The notes under the pieces: model-generated
Database searches by the model: none
Seen by the model: only the letters and a program-made list of their open reading frames with translations
What the model was told of the DNA's origin: nothing
In this document: positions 26,817-36,233 of the stretch, piece by piece
How positions within the stretch are numbered: the first letter of the stretch is position 1
Layout: each line of letters starts with the position of its first letter
Source: Leptospira sp.
GTDB lineage: Bacteria; Spirochaetota; Leptospiria; Leptospirales; Leptospiraceae
DNA length: 64,000 nucleotides
Direction: 5' to 3'
NCBI GenBank assembly: GCA_027533185.1
Contig: JAPZTS010000001.1
Coordinates: forward strand, 291,093 to 355,092
Made by a program: the position numbers and the translations under genes

Positions 26817-27683
26817 ATGAAATTGATTTATAAGTCTCTGTATCGACACTACCAGTACAAAAGACGAGCTGCAATGAAAAATATGGGCGGAGTTCCAAGT
26901 TTTGTAGATTTAGGTGGGCATAAACTGTTCTTTTGGAGATTTGGTTCCGAAAAAAATCCCACTATCGTGTTTTTACATGGATTGCTAGATGAAAGTTTTG
27001 GATTTCGACGTGTCATTAAAGAATTGTTAGATGACAATTATTGTCTTTACGTTTTTGATCTACCCGGCTATGGGAAAAGTAAACTTCCGAATATTAAATT
27101 TCTGTATCAGATAGATGTCTGGGCAGAGATACTTCGAGAGAGTTTTGAAATTTTAAATTTAAAAGACATAACTTTGGTAGGTCATTCTATGGGAGGGTTG
27201 ACCGCCCAGCACATCGCTTTGAAAGATAAATCAAAAGTGATCAAAAGACTTTTTTTGCTCGCGCCTGGCGGGATTCCGCATCCAGAACGCGAAAAAATGC
27301 GAGAAATTTTGTTTCCAAAAACGGAACGTCAAGTTGTTCACTTGTTGCGGTTTTTATACGGGGAGGAATTTCCTGAACCTGGTTACTTTTTACGCAAAAC
27401 TTTAGTTACCATTTGGAATGGAACACCAAACCGATATTTGCAGGAGAACACACTTCGTCGTGAATCCGAGATCTTTTTTGGAGATAAAATAAAGGGAATT
27501 TCCATTCCAACGTTGATAATGGCAGGGGAAAAGGACGAAATAACTCCACCTAATATGATGAAAAAAATGAAATCCTTTCTAAAAAAGGGCAAATTGATTT
27601 GGATACCAAACGTACGCCACGCGCTACACTTAGAGAAGCCTAGTATTGTTGCAAAAGAGTTACGAAATTTTATTGCCGATTAA
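26817..27683 (+). CDS. Alpha/beta hydrolase
   Basis: A 288-residue serine hydrolase. The pattern is FLHGLLDESFGFRR (oxyanion), VFDLPGYGKS, the nucleophile elbow VGHSMGGLTAQ, an acid in MAGEKDEITPP and the catalytic histidine in VRHALHLEKP. The first 25 residues are basic and amphipathic and may touch the membrane. The substrate is unknown; candidates are esters or lactones. ATG at 26817 is preferred over a TTG at 26799, which would overlap the divergent kinase. No strong Shine-Dalgarno is visible. Confidence 0.88.
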   Translation: MKLIYKSLYRHYQYKRRAAMKNMGGVPSFVDLGGHKLFFWRFGSEKNPTIVFLHGLLDESFGFRRVIKELLDDNYCLYVFDLPGYGKSKLPNIKFLYQIDVWAEILRESFEILNLKDITLVGHSMGGLTAQHIALKDKSKVIKRLFLLAPGGIPHPEREKMREILFPKTERQVVHLLRFLYGEEFPEPGYFLRKTLVTIWNGTPNRYLQENTLRRESEIFFGDKIKGISIPTLIMAGEKDEITPPNMMKKMKSFLKKGKLIWIPNVRHALHLEKPSIVAKELRNFIAD

Positions 27684-27754
27684 CAAAAGGCATCTTTTAA
27701 CACAAAACAACTATTTTTACTTTTTTACAGGAACCCAAAAGGAAAACTGACCAT

Positions 27755-28120
27755 ATGGGGCAGAAAAACATCCTTATAGTGGAGGATGAACCTTTTCTTG
27801 GATTGAATATCAAACAAAAGATTGAGTCTTTTGGTCTCAATGTTATTGCGGTAGTTCCATCTGGTGATGAGGCATTTCAAATTGTTTCTGAAAAAGTTCC
27901 TGATTTAATTCTTATGGATATAAATCTTGAGGGAAGTCTCAATGGGATGGAAACTGCGGAGTCGCTTCGCAATCAGTTCTCAGTACCGGTACTCTTTTTG
28001 ACAGGGTTTTTGGATGACGAAGAAAAGGAACGGATCGATAAAAATCCATCGTATGCCTACCTCATCAAACCTTTTACGACCGATCAATTAAAGGATGCGG
28101 TTGATCGATTTACCGCCTAA
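27755..28120 (+). CDS. Single-domain response regulator
   Basis: A 121-residue stand-alone receiver with ILIVEDEPFLG, acceptor aspartate in LILMDINLEG, LFLTGF and LIKPFTTDQL. It has no output domain, so it works by protein contact, as in CheY or phosphorelay shuttles. The sequence SLNGMETAESLR matches the receiver subgroup often paired with PAS/HWE-type kinases. It may serve the nearby sensor kinases. Its 3' end overlaps the convergent tlyA by 11 bases. Confidence 0.88.
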   Translation: MGQKNILIVEDEPFLGLNIKQKIESFGLNVIAVVPSGDEAFQIVSEKVPDLILMDINLEGSLNGMETAESLRNQFSVPVLFLTGFLDDEEKERIDKNPSYAYLIKPFTTDQLKDAVDRFTA

Positions 28121-28952
28121 ATTCCCAAAATATTAAAAACTCTCGATTTCCATCAGCTCCTCGAATGGGAGATTCAGCTAGACCTTTCAAAAAAAAATCT
28201 TTGTTATTCTCCTTTATTTTTCGCCAAACAGATCTTATGCAAGGTCCGAGGATTTTTGAGTTCTTAACTACACCGCGGTCGAGATATCTTGCTGGAAGCT
28301 CAAATTGAGGTTTTAGAAGACTAACACCGTCAATCGGCATTTTAGGAGATGATTGAAATAGGTTTTTCAGGTGTGAAAATACAATGGATAAGGAAATAAA
28401 ACTTAAATCCATGGAAAAAAAATAAGGAGATGTTGCTACATAGCCTTGATTTAGTCTTTCCCAGTCCGAAGTAAGATTGTTTTTTTCGTCTGTTTTTTGG
28501 TATTTTAAGTTCGATGAAATTTGTTCCCAAGAAAGATCTTTAACATGGGTTCTATCTAGGACAGTTACTTTTGGATGATTGGCAATCTTTTGTGCTAGTA
28601 ACCCGTATCCGACATCGACAGCAAATACTTGTTTAGCGTTTTTTTCTAAAAGAACCTGACAGAAGCCACCAGTGGAAGATCCTAAATCTACACATATTTT
28701 ATTTTGGACAGTAAGATTGGGAAATTTTTCAAATGCCCCTAGGAGTTTGTATGCCCCTCTGGAAACATAGGTTTTAATTTTGTCTTTTACTCGCACTTGA
28801 TCCGTTAGACTAATTTTTGTCCCCACTTTCGATTCTGTTCGATCATTAACAAGAATAGAACCTGATAGTATGAGTGAAGAGGCGAGTTTTAGGTCCTTTG
28901 CGAGACCAAAATCTACCAAGTATTGGTCGAGTCTAACTTTTCCTTTCTGCAA
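28110..28952 (-). CDS. tlyA: TlyA family rRNA methyltransferase/hemolysin
   Basis: A protein of about 280 residues joining an S4 RNA-binding domain (RLDQYLVDFGL, ILVNDRTE) to an FtsJ-type SAM methyltransferase domain (VDLGSSTGGFCQVLLEKNAKQVFAVDVGYG). TlyA in other bacteria 2'-O-methylates 16S/23S rRNA, affecting capreomycin sensitivity; it was first named a hemolysin. The S4 domain begins about residue 6 of the chosen TTG start at 28952, which overlaps the end of the prenyl synthase gene by 20 bases. The frame is open to 29066, but the extra residues are not homologous. Confidence 0.88.
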   Translation of the reverse strand: MQKGKVRLDQYLVDFGLAKDLKLASSLILSGSILVNDRTESKVGTKISLTDQVRVKDKIKTYVSRGAYKLLGAFEKFPNLTVQNKICVDLGSSTGGFCQVLLEKNAKQVFAVDVGYGLLAQKIANHPKVTVLDRTHVKDLSWEQISSNLKYQKTDEKNNLTSDWERLNQGYVATSPYFFSMDLSFISLSIVFSHLKNLFQSSPKMPIDGVSLLKPQFELPARYLDRGVVKNSKILGPCIRSVWRKIKENNKDFFLKGLAESPIRGADGNREFLIFWEFRR

Positions 28953-29871
28953 TGTACTTTGGCAATTCAAGAAAAAAGAATTGTTCTCCGCTAGGAAGTT
29001 GTTTTGCGAGAGTAATCGCCTTTTCCATACTTTGGTTTTTGAGTGATTTTGCGGTCTGCATGCCAAATAGCGATGGATAGGTTAATTTTCCAGATTTTTC
29101 GTCTTTTCCTGGGGTTTTTCCAAGTTCATCTTTACTTCCTTCAACGTCTAGAATGTCATCAGTAATTTGAAATAAAAGACCAATTTCTTTCGCATAACTT
29201 TGAATTAGTGATGAGCTAAGTAAGTTATCTTCTCGCATTCGATTTCCAAGGAGAAAACTCGACTCGATTAAGGCTCCTGTTTTTTTGGCATGAATGGAAA
29301 GCAAAAGGTCTTTTTCTAGATCTGGATCGTTTATTGGCTGTTTCTCCTGCAATAGATCCAGATTTTGCCCCAGGATCATTCCACCCAATCCTGCTCCTCC
29401 ATGAAGAATCTGAATTAAGTCTCGAATTAAATTTCTGTCGTTATCCGTGTATCGAGAAGAAATGTTTGCAATCAGTGCAAATGCCAAAGAATTCAATGCG
29501 TCGCCAGCAAGTATTGCTGTTGCTTCATCAAATTGAATATGACAAGTAGGAAATCCTCTTCGTGTATCATCGTTATCCATGGAAGGAAGATCATCATGGA
29601 TTAAGGAATACGTATGAATGAATTCGATAGAGAGAGCTAACAAAAGAAGGTCAAAATCTGATTCTTCGAAGGTTTGAGGAAAAGGTTTCCCTCTATAAAA
29701 ACTTTGTAAAACAAAGATAGGCCTTATCCTTTTGCCTCCTGCTTTTAAACTATATATACAAGCTTCTGTTATGCGAGAATTCGGTTGAAAAATAATTGGT
29801 ATCTGTGATTCAAAAAAAGATTCGAATAGATGTTTTGTGGAAGAAATGGAACTGAGGAAGGTATCGTTCAA
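28933..29871 (-). CDS. ispA: Polyprenyl diphosphate synthase (FPP/GGPP synthase type)
   Basis: A 312-residue trans-prenyltransferase making C15-C20 diphosphates from IPP and allylic primers. It has the first aspartate-rich motif in LIHDDLPSMDNDDTRRG, the second in FQITDDILDVEG, and KSGKLTYPSLFG. The first motif with two spacer residues (DDLPSMD) is characteristic of bacterial FPP/GGPP synthases. The start is TTG at 29871. Its products could feed the UbiA enzymes encoded about 11 kb away, but that is inference. tlyA follows with an overlap. Confidence 0.9.
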   Translation of the reverse strand: MNDTFLSSISSTKHLFESFFESQIPIIFQPNSRITEACIYSLKAGGKRIRPIFVLQSFYRGKPFPQTFEESDFDLLLLALSIEFIHTYSLIHDDLPSMDNDDTRRGFPTCHIQFDEATAILAGDALNSLAFALIANISSRYTDNDRNLIRDLIQILHGGAGLGGMILGQNLDLLQEKQPINDPDLEKDLLLSIHAKKTGALIESSFLLGNRMREDNLLSSSLIQSYAKEIGLLFQITDDILDVEGSKDELGKTPGKDEKSGKLTYPSLFGMQTAKSLKNQSMEKAITLAKQLPSGEQFFFLELPKYIAERKS

Positions 29872-29883
29872 ATTTAGAATGGA

Positions 29884-29909
29884 GTCGGCTGTTTAGGAAA
29901 CCAGCCGAC
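29884..29909 (-). terminator. Strong hairpin between ndk and the prenyl synthase gene
   Basis: GTCGGCTG (29884-29891) and CAGCCGAC (29902-29909) are perfect 8-bp arms, with a further TTT/AAA inside after one bulged base. It starts 8 bases before the ndk stop codon... on the minus strand it lies directly downstream of ndk. No U-run follows, so it may be a weak terminator or an RNA-stabilising hairpin. Confidence 0.5.
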
Positions 29910-29917
29910 CATCTCAC

Positions 29918-30331
29918 TTAATTGAGTTCGTATCCTTTGAAGAAGAATGCAATTTCCTGAAGGCCATTCTCTACAGAGTCGGACCCATGAACCGCATTGG
30001 CCTCTTTGCTTTCAGCAAAAAGAGCCCGGATTGTTCCAGCTTTTGCTTCTTTTGGATCGGTCGCTCCAATTACGTCTCTCCAATGTAGAACTGCATTCTC
30101 ACGTTCCAATGCACATGCAACGATCGGACCTGATGCCATATAACTGCACAAGTCATTATAAAAAGGTCTCGCAGCGTGAACTTTATAGAATTGTTTCGCA
30201 TCTTCTAGACTGAGTTTTAAGAATTTCATACCGAGGATTTTAAATCCTTCTTTTTCGATTCTTTGTAGGATGTCGCCAATGTGCTTATTTTTTACAGCAT
30301 CTGGCTTGAGCATGATAAAAGTTCTTTCCAT
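29918..30331 (-). CDS. ndk: Nucleoside diphosphate kinase
   Basis: A 137-residue enzyme moving the gamma phosphate of ATP to other nucleoside diphosphates. The sequence shows [14 protein letters not shown] at the start, [28 protein letters not shown] and the active-site histidine in NAVHGSDS. Length is typical. It is followed by a hairpin and preceded by 42 bases after the antiporter gene. Confidence 0.97.
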   Translation of the reverse strand: MERTFIMLKPDAVKNKHIGDILQRIEKEGFKILGMKFLKLSLEDAKQFYKVHAARPFYNDLCSYMASGPIVACALERENAVLHWRDVIGATDPKEAKAGTIRALFAESKEANAVHGSDSVENGLQEIAFFFKGYELN

Positions 30332-30373
30332 ACAGCCAGTACACTTCGGAAACCCAAAAAAGCAATCGAATCT

Positions 30374-32479
30374 TTAGTGAGTAAAGAACCGTACTAACAG
30401 AAAGGAAGTCGGCAAATGGTCGAGTCGCTCAAATCCCAGTTCTTCCCAGACATCTAAGTCGATAAGAACCAAAGAGCATGAGTTTAACTTTGGTAGGGAA
30501 ATTGGGTAGGGGTTTATGTCTGTTTCTGGTTGGATTAATTCGGAAACGTTTATTTTGACATTGCGAAGACCTTTTAACGTAATCAATTTTTGAGAGAAAT
30601 TTAAAATGGGATCTGATTCCGATTTATAAACGATTCCTATGCGGTCCAACGATTCCAACCCATTGTCAATAAGAACACCCACAGTCGCTGGGGTATAATT
30701 AAGAATCCCTTTGATTTTTCCACCGGTATAACTTCTTGAAAATAGAGGTTTTGCAGCACCAATGAGTAAAAGATTGGAGTGTTTCAATTTTGTAAAATTT
30801 ACAATTTCATACGTAATGTTGTCTGTTATGCGATATTCTGTGCCAACTTGAATCCCAACTTCTGATCCAGTTTGTCGAATGGATTCAAAGGATGCCTCTC
30901 TGTAACGTGTCAATTCTTCATTCGATAGCGAGTCATTGGGAGAAATATGAAGGGCAGTAATTTCTAAATTTCTTTTTTGGTTACCTGACAGGGAATAGGC
31001 GAAGCGTACCAAACTTTTTCCCATTTTTTCTTGGGCAAACGCAACTAGAACTCTTAGTTTTTTGTCCTGTGGAATCGGTTCTGCATAAACTTTCGGTTTT
31101 TCAGAGAAGAACTTTTGAATTCCATCAAGCAAAGGTCCAGTAGATAGGGTTGTAACCAGCGCCATTAGAACAAAGACGGCAAAAATTTCAGGACTCAATA
31201 TTCCCAAATCGTACCCAATGTTGAGTACAACAAGCTCCATGAGGCCGCGCGTATTCATCAGCGCGCCAATAGACAAAGAATCCTCCCAATTGGATCCTGC
31301 AATTTTTGCGGCGATCGCGCTTCCTAAAAATTTGCCAACGACTGCTACCAAAATCACCAATCCAAAAACATTCCAGAGTTGGCTATCGTTCAAAAGGTTG
31401 ATTTCAGTTCTCAATCCTGTGATTACGAAAAAAATTGGCAGGAATAGAATGACTGCTATGTCTTCAATTTTTTCAGATATAAGTTTTTTGAGATTTCCGT
31501 CACTCGGCATCACGACTCCAGCGAGAAAGGCGCCAAACAATGCGTGGATACCTATCACTTCCGTTGTAAGGGAGGATAGAAACACTATCATCAGAATTAA
31601 TGCAACCGCGGTTCTTGTCAAATTCTCACGGGAAATATATATCGAGCCGAGTCTCTTGAGAAAGGGTGCGATAAGGTAAATCATGAACAAAATGTAAGCG
31701 GCAGATAGACCAATCGTGAAAATGGCAGTGTTTAAGTCTCCCGCCTTAGAGATCGTTACTATAATTGCAAGTAAGATCCACGCGGTGACGTCATCCGCTG
31801 CGGCACATGTTAGAACTAATGCACCTAGGGGTGTTCGTGTTAGATTTCGTTCCTGCAGGATACGAGCAAGTACCGGAAAGGCAGTGATGCTCATTGCAAT
31901 TCCTAAAAACAGCGAGAATGACAAAAAACTTACATTTTGCGGTGCATGGTTTGTATAAAAAATGTAAGCAAGAACCATTCCCAAAAAGAAGGGTATTACA
32001 ATACTTGCATGACTGATTATTATTGCGGAATGAGCCTTTGTTTTCAACACAGAAAGATCTAATTCCATTCCTATGATAAACATAAAAAGAATTAAACCAA
32101 TCTGACTGAGGGTGCTGAGGGTCGGCAAACTCGCAGGGGGAAAAAGAAATCTCATCGTATCAGGAAAATAAAAACCGAGTAGGGAGGGCCCTAAGACGAT
32201 ACCAGCCACAATTTCTCCCATCACAGATGGTTGTTTGAGTTTTCTAGAAAAAACATAACCCATAAATCTAGCAAAACCACATACGATGATGATTTGTATA
32301 AAGAGTAGGGCAATGGGATGTTGGAATCGCGATAGAAGATTTTCCTTTGTTAAGGAAACAGACAAAGGAGCAATATTTTTTGCAGATTCAAGAATGGATC
32401 CTGCTTCTAGTAAAAAGAACCCCAGGCCTCCAAATAAGACCAATGTGATTCCATAGAATAGTGAGGATTTGATTTTCAT
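30374..32479 (-). CDS. Kef/CPA2-type cation:proton antiporter with C-terminal regulatory domain
   Basis: A 701-residue protein. The first 430 residues form about 12-13 membrane helices of the sodium/hydrogen exchanger family, with PSVMGEIVAGIVLGPSLLGF, FMFIIGMELDLSVLK and TCAAADDVTAWILLA (the ion-binding aspartates). The last 230 residues are a soluble, USP-like region (LRVLVAFAQEK, LEITALHISP, LLIGAAKPLFSR) that probably controls activity. It likely exchanges K+ or Na+ for protons. It is the last gene of argG-coaD-antiporter, with gaps of 1 and 6 bases. Confidence 0.88.
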   Translation of the reverse strand: MKIKSSLFYGITLVLFGGLGFFLLEAGSILESAKNIAPLSVSLTKENLLSRFQHPIALLFIQIIIVCGFARFMGYVFSRKLKQPSVMGEIVAGIVLGPSLLGFYFPDTMRFLFPPASLPTLSTLSQIGLILFMFIIGMELDLSVLKTKAHSAIIISHASIVIPFFLGMVLAYIFYTNHAPQNVSFLSFSLFLGIAMSITAFPVLARILQERNLTRTPLGALVLTCAAADDVTAWILLAIIVTISKAGDLNTAIFTIGLSAAYILFMIYLIAPFLKRLGSIYISRENLTRTAVALILMIVFLSSLTTEVIGIHALFGAFLAGVVMPSDGNLKKLISEKIEDIAVILFLPIFFVITGLRTEINLLNDSQLWNVFGLVILVAVVGKFLGSAIAAKIAGSNWEDSLSIGALMNTRGLMELVVLNIGYDLGILSPEIFAVFVLMALVTTLSTGPLLDGIQKFFSEKPKVYAEPIPQDKKLRVLVAFAQEKMGKSLVRFAYSLSGNQKRNLEITALHISPNDSLSNEELTRYREASFESIRQTGSEVGIQVGTEYRITDNITYEIVNFTKLKHSNLLLIGAAKPLFSRSYTGGKIKGILNYTPATVGVLIDNGLESLDRIGIVYKSESDPILNFSQKLITLKGLRNVKINVSELIQPETDINPYPISLPKLNSCSLVLIDLDVWEELGFERLDHLPTSFLLVRFFTH

Positions 32480-32485
32480 AAGAAT

Positions 32486-32968
32486 CTATTCAGAAAATTT
32501 TTTGCGGAGTGCCTCATTCACTATATCAGGAACTTGATTAGAAACCGCTCTTCCATGCCTTGCTACTTCTTTGACGATTGTCGAAGACACAAAAGAGTAC
32601 TCATTATCCGCCATTAGAAAATAAGTTTCGATTTCAGGGGCCAATTTTTTGTTCATAATGGAGATTGCATACTCATAATCGAAGTCGGTCACAGCTCGTA
32701 GACCTCTGAGAAGAACTCTTGCGTTTTTACTTTTGCAATAATCAACTGTCAGACCTTCAAAACTATCAATTTTGATTTTATCCCAACCTTCAAAAATTTG
32801 TCCGATCATTGTTTTTCTTTCTTCTGGAGAAAAAAGAGAGCTTTTTTTGGAATTGATGGCGACTGCTATAATGATCTCATCGAACAAAGGATGAGCTCGT
32901 CTTATGATATCTAAGTGACCATTTGTAAATGGATCAAAACTCCCAGGATAGACAGCAATCGCCCTCAT
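32486..32968 (-). CDS. coaD: Phosphopantetheine adenylyltransferase
   Basis: A 160-residue enzyme making dephospho-CoA from 4'-phosphopantetheine and ATP. It has [21 protein letters not shown] (nucleotidyltransferase HxGH-type motif), [13 protein letters not shown] and [13 protein letters not shown]. Length is exactly that of the family. It sits 1 base after argG and 6 bases before the antiporter, so all three are read from one transcript. Confidence 0.97.
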   Translation of the reverse strand: MRAIAVYPGSFDPFTNGHLDIIRRAHPLFDEIIIAVAINSKKSSLFSPEERKTMIGQIFEGWDKIKIDSFEGLTVDYCKSKNARVLLRGLRAVTDFDYEYAISIMNKKLAPEIETYFLMADNEYSFVSSTIVKEVARHGRAVSNQVPDIVNEALRKKFSE

Positions 32969-32969
32969 A

Positions 32970-34178
32970 CTACTTATTTACCCTTGCCCATTCTTTCATT
33001 GGCAGACCATACAAGTTTATGAAACCTTCAGCGTCATATTGATTGTACAGTTCCTCTTTTTCAAAAGTTGAAAGTCCAGAGTTGTAGAGGGACTTCTCTG
33101 ACTTTCTTCCAACTACGCTACAATTGCCTTTGTAGAGTTTAACTCGAACAGTTCCCCCAACGGAGGTTTGAGTATGATCGATATATGCCCGTAATGCGTT
33201 CATTTGATTTGAATACCATTGACCATTATAGATATACTTTGCAAATTCGATAGAAAGCTCGTCCTTTTTGTGTTGTGTGTCGCGATCTAGAGTGATGGAT
33301 TCTAAATCCCTGTGCGCTATATGTAGAATTGTTCCACCAGGCGTTTCATAAACACCTCTTGACTTGATTCCAACCAACCTGTTTTCTACGATATCTACTC
33401 GTCCTATTCCATTTTTTCCGCCGAGTTCATTTAGAGTTTCCATAACTTCTAGTGGATTCATCCTTTTTCCATCAATGGCTACACAATCTCCCTTATCAAA
33501 CTGAAGTTCGATATAGGTTGGTTTATCTGGTGCTTTTTCAGGAGAAACGGAAAGTACAAACATATCTTCCTTAGGTTCGTTGAATGGATCCTCGAGGATT
33601 CCGCCTTCAAAAGAGATATGCATTAAATTTCGATCCATACTATAAGGCTTAGCGGCCGTTACGGGAACAGGTATTCCTTTCGTTTTTGCATATTCAATGA
33701 GGTCCGCTCGACCACCGAATTCCCAAGTGCGCCAAGGGGCTATAATCTGTAAATTTGGTGAAAGAGCTTTGAATGTGAGTTCAAATCTAACTTGGTCATT
33801 GCCTTTACCTGTAGCTCCGTGGGCAAAAGCATCCGCTCCTTCCTTCGCTGCTACTTCAGCCATTGCCTTTGCAATAAGAGGTCTTGCCAAAGATGTTCCC
33901 AGTAGGTATCTCATTTCATAAATAGCATTTCCTCTGATGGCAGGAAAAATAAAATCACGAGCAAACTCCAATCGCAGATCTTGGATGTAGACTTTTGAGG
34001 CTCCTGTTTTTTTTCCTTTTTCTTCCAAACCGGTGAGTTCTTCTTTCTGACCGACATCCGCACAAAATGCGATTACCTCGCATCCATACTTGTCCTTTAA
34101 CCAAGCTAAAATTACGGAGGTGTCGAGTCCTCCTGAGTATGCGAGAACGATTTTCTTAGGTGCTGATTTCTCTTTCAT
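32970..34178 (-). CDS. argG: Argininosuccinate synthase
   Basis: A 402-residue enzyme joining citrulline and aspartate with ATP in arginine synthesis. It has the PP-loop [38 protein letters not shown] and [17 protein letters not shown]. Length is typical. It is the first gene of a three-gene transcript. No arginine operator was recognised in the 82-base gap to the divergent lipoprotein. Confidence 0.97.
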   Translation of the reverse strand: MKEKSAPKKIVLAYSGGLDTSVILAWLKDKYGCEVIAFCADVGQKEELTGLEEKGKKTGASKVYIQDLRLEFARDFIFPAIRGNAIYEMRYLLGTSLARPLIAKAMAEVAAKEGADAFAHGATGKGNDQVRFELTFKALSPNLQIIAPWRTWEFGGRADLIEYAKTKGIPVPVTAAKPYSMDRNLMHISFEGGILEDPFNEPKEDMFVLSVSPEKAPDKPTYIELQFDKGDCVAIDGKRMNPLEVMETLNELGGKNGIGRVDIVENRLVGIKSRGVYETPGGTILHIAHRDLESITLDRDTQHKKDELSIEFAKYIYNGQWYSNQMNALRAYIDHTQTSVGGTVRVKLYKGNCSVVGRKSEKSLYNSGLSTFEKEELYNQYDAEGFINLYGLPMKEWARVNK

Positions 34179-34260
34179 AGATTAAGGTCAAAATAAAAGA
34201 AAAAACCTGGAATACAATAAAATATTGTCCAGAGTTTTGGGGTATTGGAAAATCAATCCG

Positions 34261-35013
34261 ATGCGGTTCATCCCCTTAGTTTTGTTTTGCTTGCTCATTT
34301 CATGTAAAAAAAAAGAAGTCCAGACTGTTCTTATAAATGATGTTCCCAAACTTAAGTCGATCCAACTCGCAAGCCAAGGTGAATTTAAAAAAGGTAGTTT
34401 GATCTTTATCGAGCCTTATCTCGTTTCAAAGAACTATGGCTCGGAAGAAGTATTTTACCTCACACTAAAGCAATATTTTGATTTCGCAAAAGAAAAGGGG
34501 AAAATATCTGTCGACCGCACTCTGGTACGGTTGCCAAGACATATCGGAACTTGGTTGATTTTCAGTGGAGAAGATAGGTCTTTATTTGATGAAGATACTA
34601 TGGGCAGTTACTATAAAAAAATCTTAAATGAGAATTTTGCAAGTTTCCTTTGGATTTATATGTATAATAAAAGTTATGCGAAAAATGAATTTGTCGAAAC
34701 TATATACCAAATGAAGGCCTGGCAGATGGCTTATAAATATCAAAGTATTTTTTCTCGGCTGGCCAGGGAATATAGGGTATCAATAATTGCAGGTTCAATC
34801 GTTTTACCCAACCCAAAAGTTATAGAAGGAAATATTACACCGACAGAAGGGCCATTAAAGAATGTAAATTTTTACTTTCATTCAGACGGCAGAGTAGATG
34901 AAAGAATATCCAATTGGTCTGACGATTTATCTTTTATTTATGAAGGAAACCTATTTCCTATATTCGCTAAACAAAAACTAGGTGAAGGGAAAATTATTTG
35001 CTTTTTTTACTAA
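34261..35013 (+). CDS. Hypothetical lipoprotein
   Basis: A 250-residue exported protein. The N-terminus MRFIPLVLFCLLISC is a lipoprotein signal with the anchor cysteine at residue 15, followed by a lysine run. The rest has no recognised family: mixed alpha/beta, many Tyr and Lys, one region with IIAGSIVLPNPKVIEG and another with NVNFYFHSDGRVDE. The IAGS..LPNP..IEG pattern vaguely recalls nitrilase-type hydrolases, but no catalytic cysteine is evident. The frame is open to 34225, but ATG 34261 fits the signal peptide. Confidence 0.7.
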   Translation: MRFIPLVLFCLLISCKKKEVQTVLINDVPKLKSIQLASQGEFKKGSLIFIEPYLVSKNYGSEEVFYLTLKQYFDFAKEKGKISVDRTLVRLPRHIGTWLIFSGEDRSLFDEDTMGSYYKKILNENFASFLWIYMYNKSYAKNEFVETIYQMKAWQMAYKYQSIFSRLAREYRVSIIAGSIVLPNPKVIEGNITPTEGPLKNVNFYFHSDGRVDERISNWSDDLSFIYEGNLFPIFAKQKLGEGKIICFFY

Positions 35014-35033
35014 TTTTGAAAAATATATTTTAG

Positions 35034-36233
35034 TTAATTTGGCTTTTTTCGGAAAATAGCTACAGTTTCTAAATGTTCCGTTTTAGGAAACATATCGACG
35101 GGCTGTATTGAATTTAGAAAGTACTTTCTTGTTAAGATTTTGGAATCTTGTGCCAAAGTTTTTGGATCACAACTTACGTAGATGATCTTTGCAAAATCAG
35201 AATTTAATATAGTTTCGCATACATCTTCTCCAAGCCCCATGCGAGGAGGATCTAAAACGAGTGTATCGTAACCTCTACCAATAAGAGTAGGAAGGGTTTC
35301 AGAAACTCTTCCTTTGCGAAACCTTACATTCTTAATTTTATTAAATTTTGAAGATTCTAGAGCTGTTTTGTGAGAATTTGGATTTTCTTCTATCCCAACC
35401 ACTTCTTTACACTGGTTTGAAATCCAAAATGAGATAGTTCCGATTCCAGAATAAGCATCTACTACTCTACTTCCCTGGTCTATCTCATCCAAAATTAAGT
35501 TATATAGGCTAGGCGTCTGAACTGGGTTTACTTGTAAAAATGTCGAAAGACCGACGCGGAACTTGTGTTTGCCGAAATATTCGTGAATGTAAGGTCTTCC
35601 CCAGAGAAGGTGTTCTTCCTTTCCAAGGGCCATAGTGCTGTGTTTGAGATTTATATTGTGGATGATTCCAACCAATTTGCCTAATTTTCCAGACTTGCCC
35701 AAACGATTTTGGATTTCCGTATGCAGTCGTTTGGAGCTATCCTTTGCATGAGGTAGGTCTTCCTTTGCAGTCACAATTCCAATTAAAATCTCCCCTGTCG
35801 AATGAGATTTTCTTCCGACTAAATACTTCAAAAGTCCTCGCCTTGATTTTTCGTTGTATGGTAATAGATTTTCTCGCCTAGCCCATTGTTTGACGGCGAG
35901 TAGAATTTCCGTTAACCCTGGGTCTTGGATTTGGCATTCGGTTTGATCTAGCACAAAACTCGCATCTCGATTGAAAAGACCGAGGTTTAGTAATAGTTTA
36001 TTTCCGATCATCCGTCTTCCAAAAGGAACCTGGATTTTGTGACGGTAGTAAAGAGGTTCAGGGGAAGGAACAATGGGGCGAAATTCCAAATGACGGAATT
36101 GTTGGAAAGCATCCCGTAACCCGTTTTCTTTCTTCTTGAGCTCTTTGGAATAGTCCAGATCTAAAAAGGAGCAACCCCCGCAGGTTCCAAAATGTTTGCA
36201 GATGCTTTCCTTTTTTTGTAAAATCTCGTTCAT
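35034..36233 (-). CDS. TrmA/RlmD-type RNA (uracil-5-)-methyltransferase
   Basis: A 399-residue SAM enzyme. The N-terminal iron-sulfur cysteines are seen in CKHFGTCGGCSFLDLDY with a fourth in DQTECQ. The methyltransferase part shows VDAYSGIGTISFWI, LDPPRMGLGEDV and the catalytic cysteine in YVSCDPKTLAQD. No N-terminal TRAM domain is visible. It probably makes 5-methyluridine in 23S rRNA (RlmD/RlmC type) or tRNA; the target cannot be read. It overlaps pyrD by 4 bases and is translated from the same message. Confidence 0.88.
   Translation of the reverse strand: MNEILQKKESICKHFGTCGGCSFLDLDYSKELKKKENGLRDAFQQFRHLEFRPIVPSPEPLYYRHKIQVPFGRRMIGNKLLLNLGLFNRDASFVLDQTECQIQDPGLTEILLAVKQWARRENLLPYNEKSRRGLLKYLVGRKSHSTGEILIGIVTAKEDLPHAKDSSKRLHTEIQNRLGKSGKLGKLVGIIHNINLKHSTMALGKEEHLLWGRPYIHEYFGKHKFRVGLSTFLQVNPVQTPSLYNLILDEIDQGSRVVDAYSGIGTISFWISNQCKEVVGIEENPNSHKTALESSKFNKIKNVRFRKGRVSETLPTLIGRGYDTLVLDPPRMGLGEDVCETILNSDFAKIIYVSCDPKTLAQDSKILTRKYFLNSIQPVDMFPKTEHLETVAIFRKKPN

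Noticed and set aside
28953..29066. N-terminal extension of tlyA
   Set aside because: It lies inside the prenyl synthase gene in another frame and is not S4-domain-like; the S4 domain starts about residue 6 from TTG 28952.
30374..31958. Plus-strand open frames inside the antiporter gene
   Set aside because: They mirror membrane-helix codons on the other strand and have no domain or Shine-Dalgarno.
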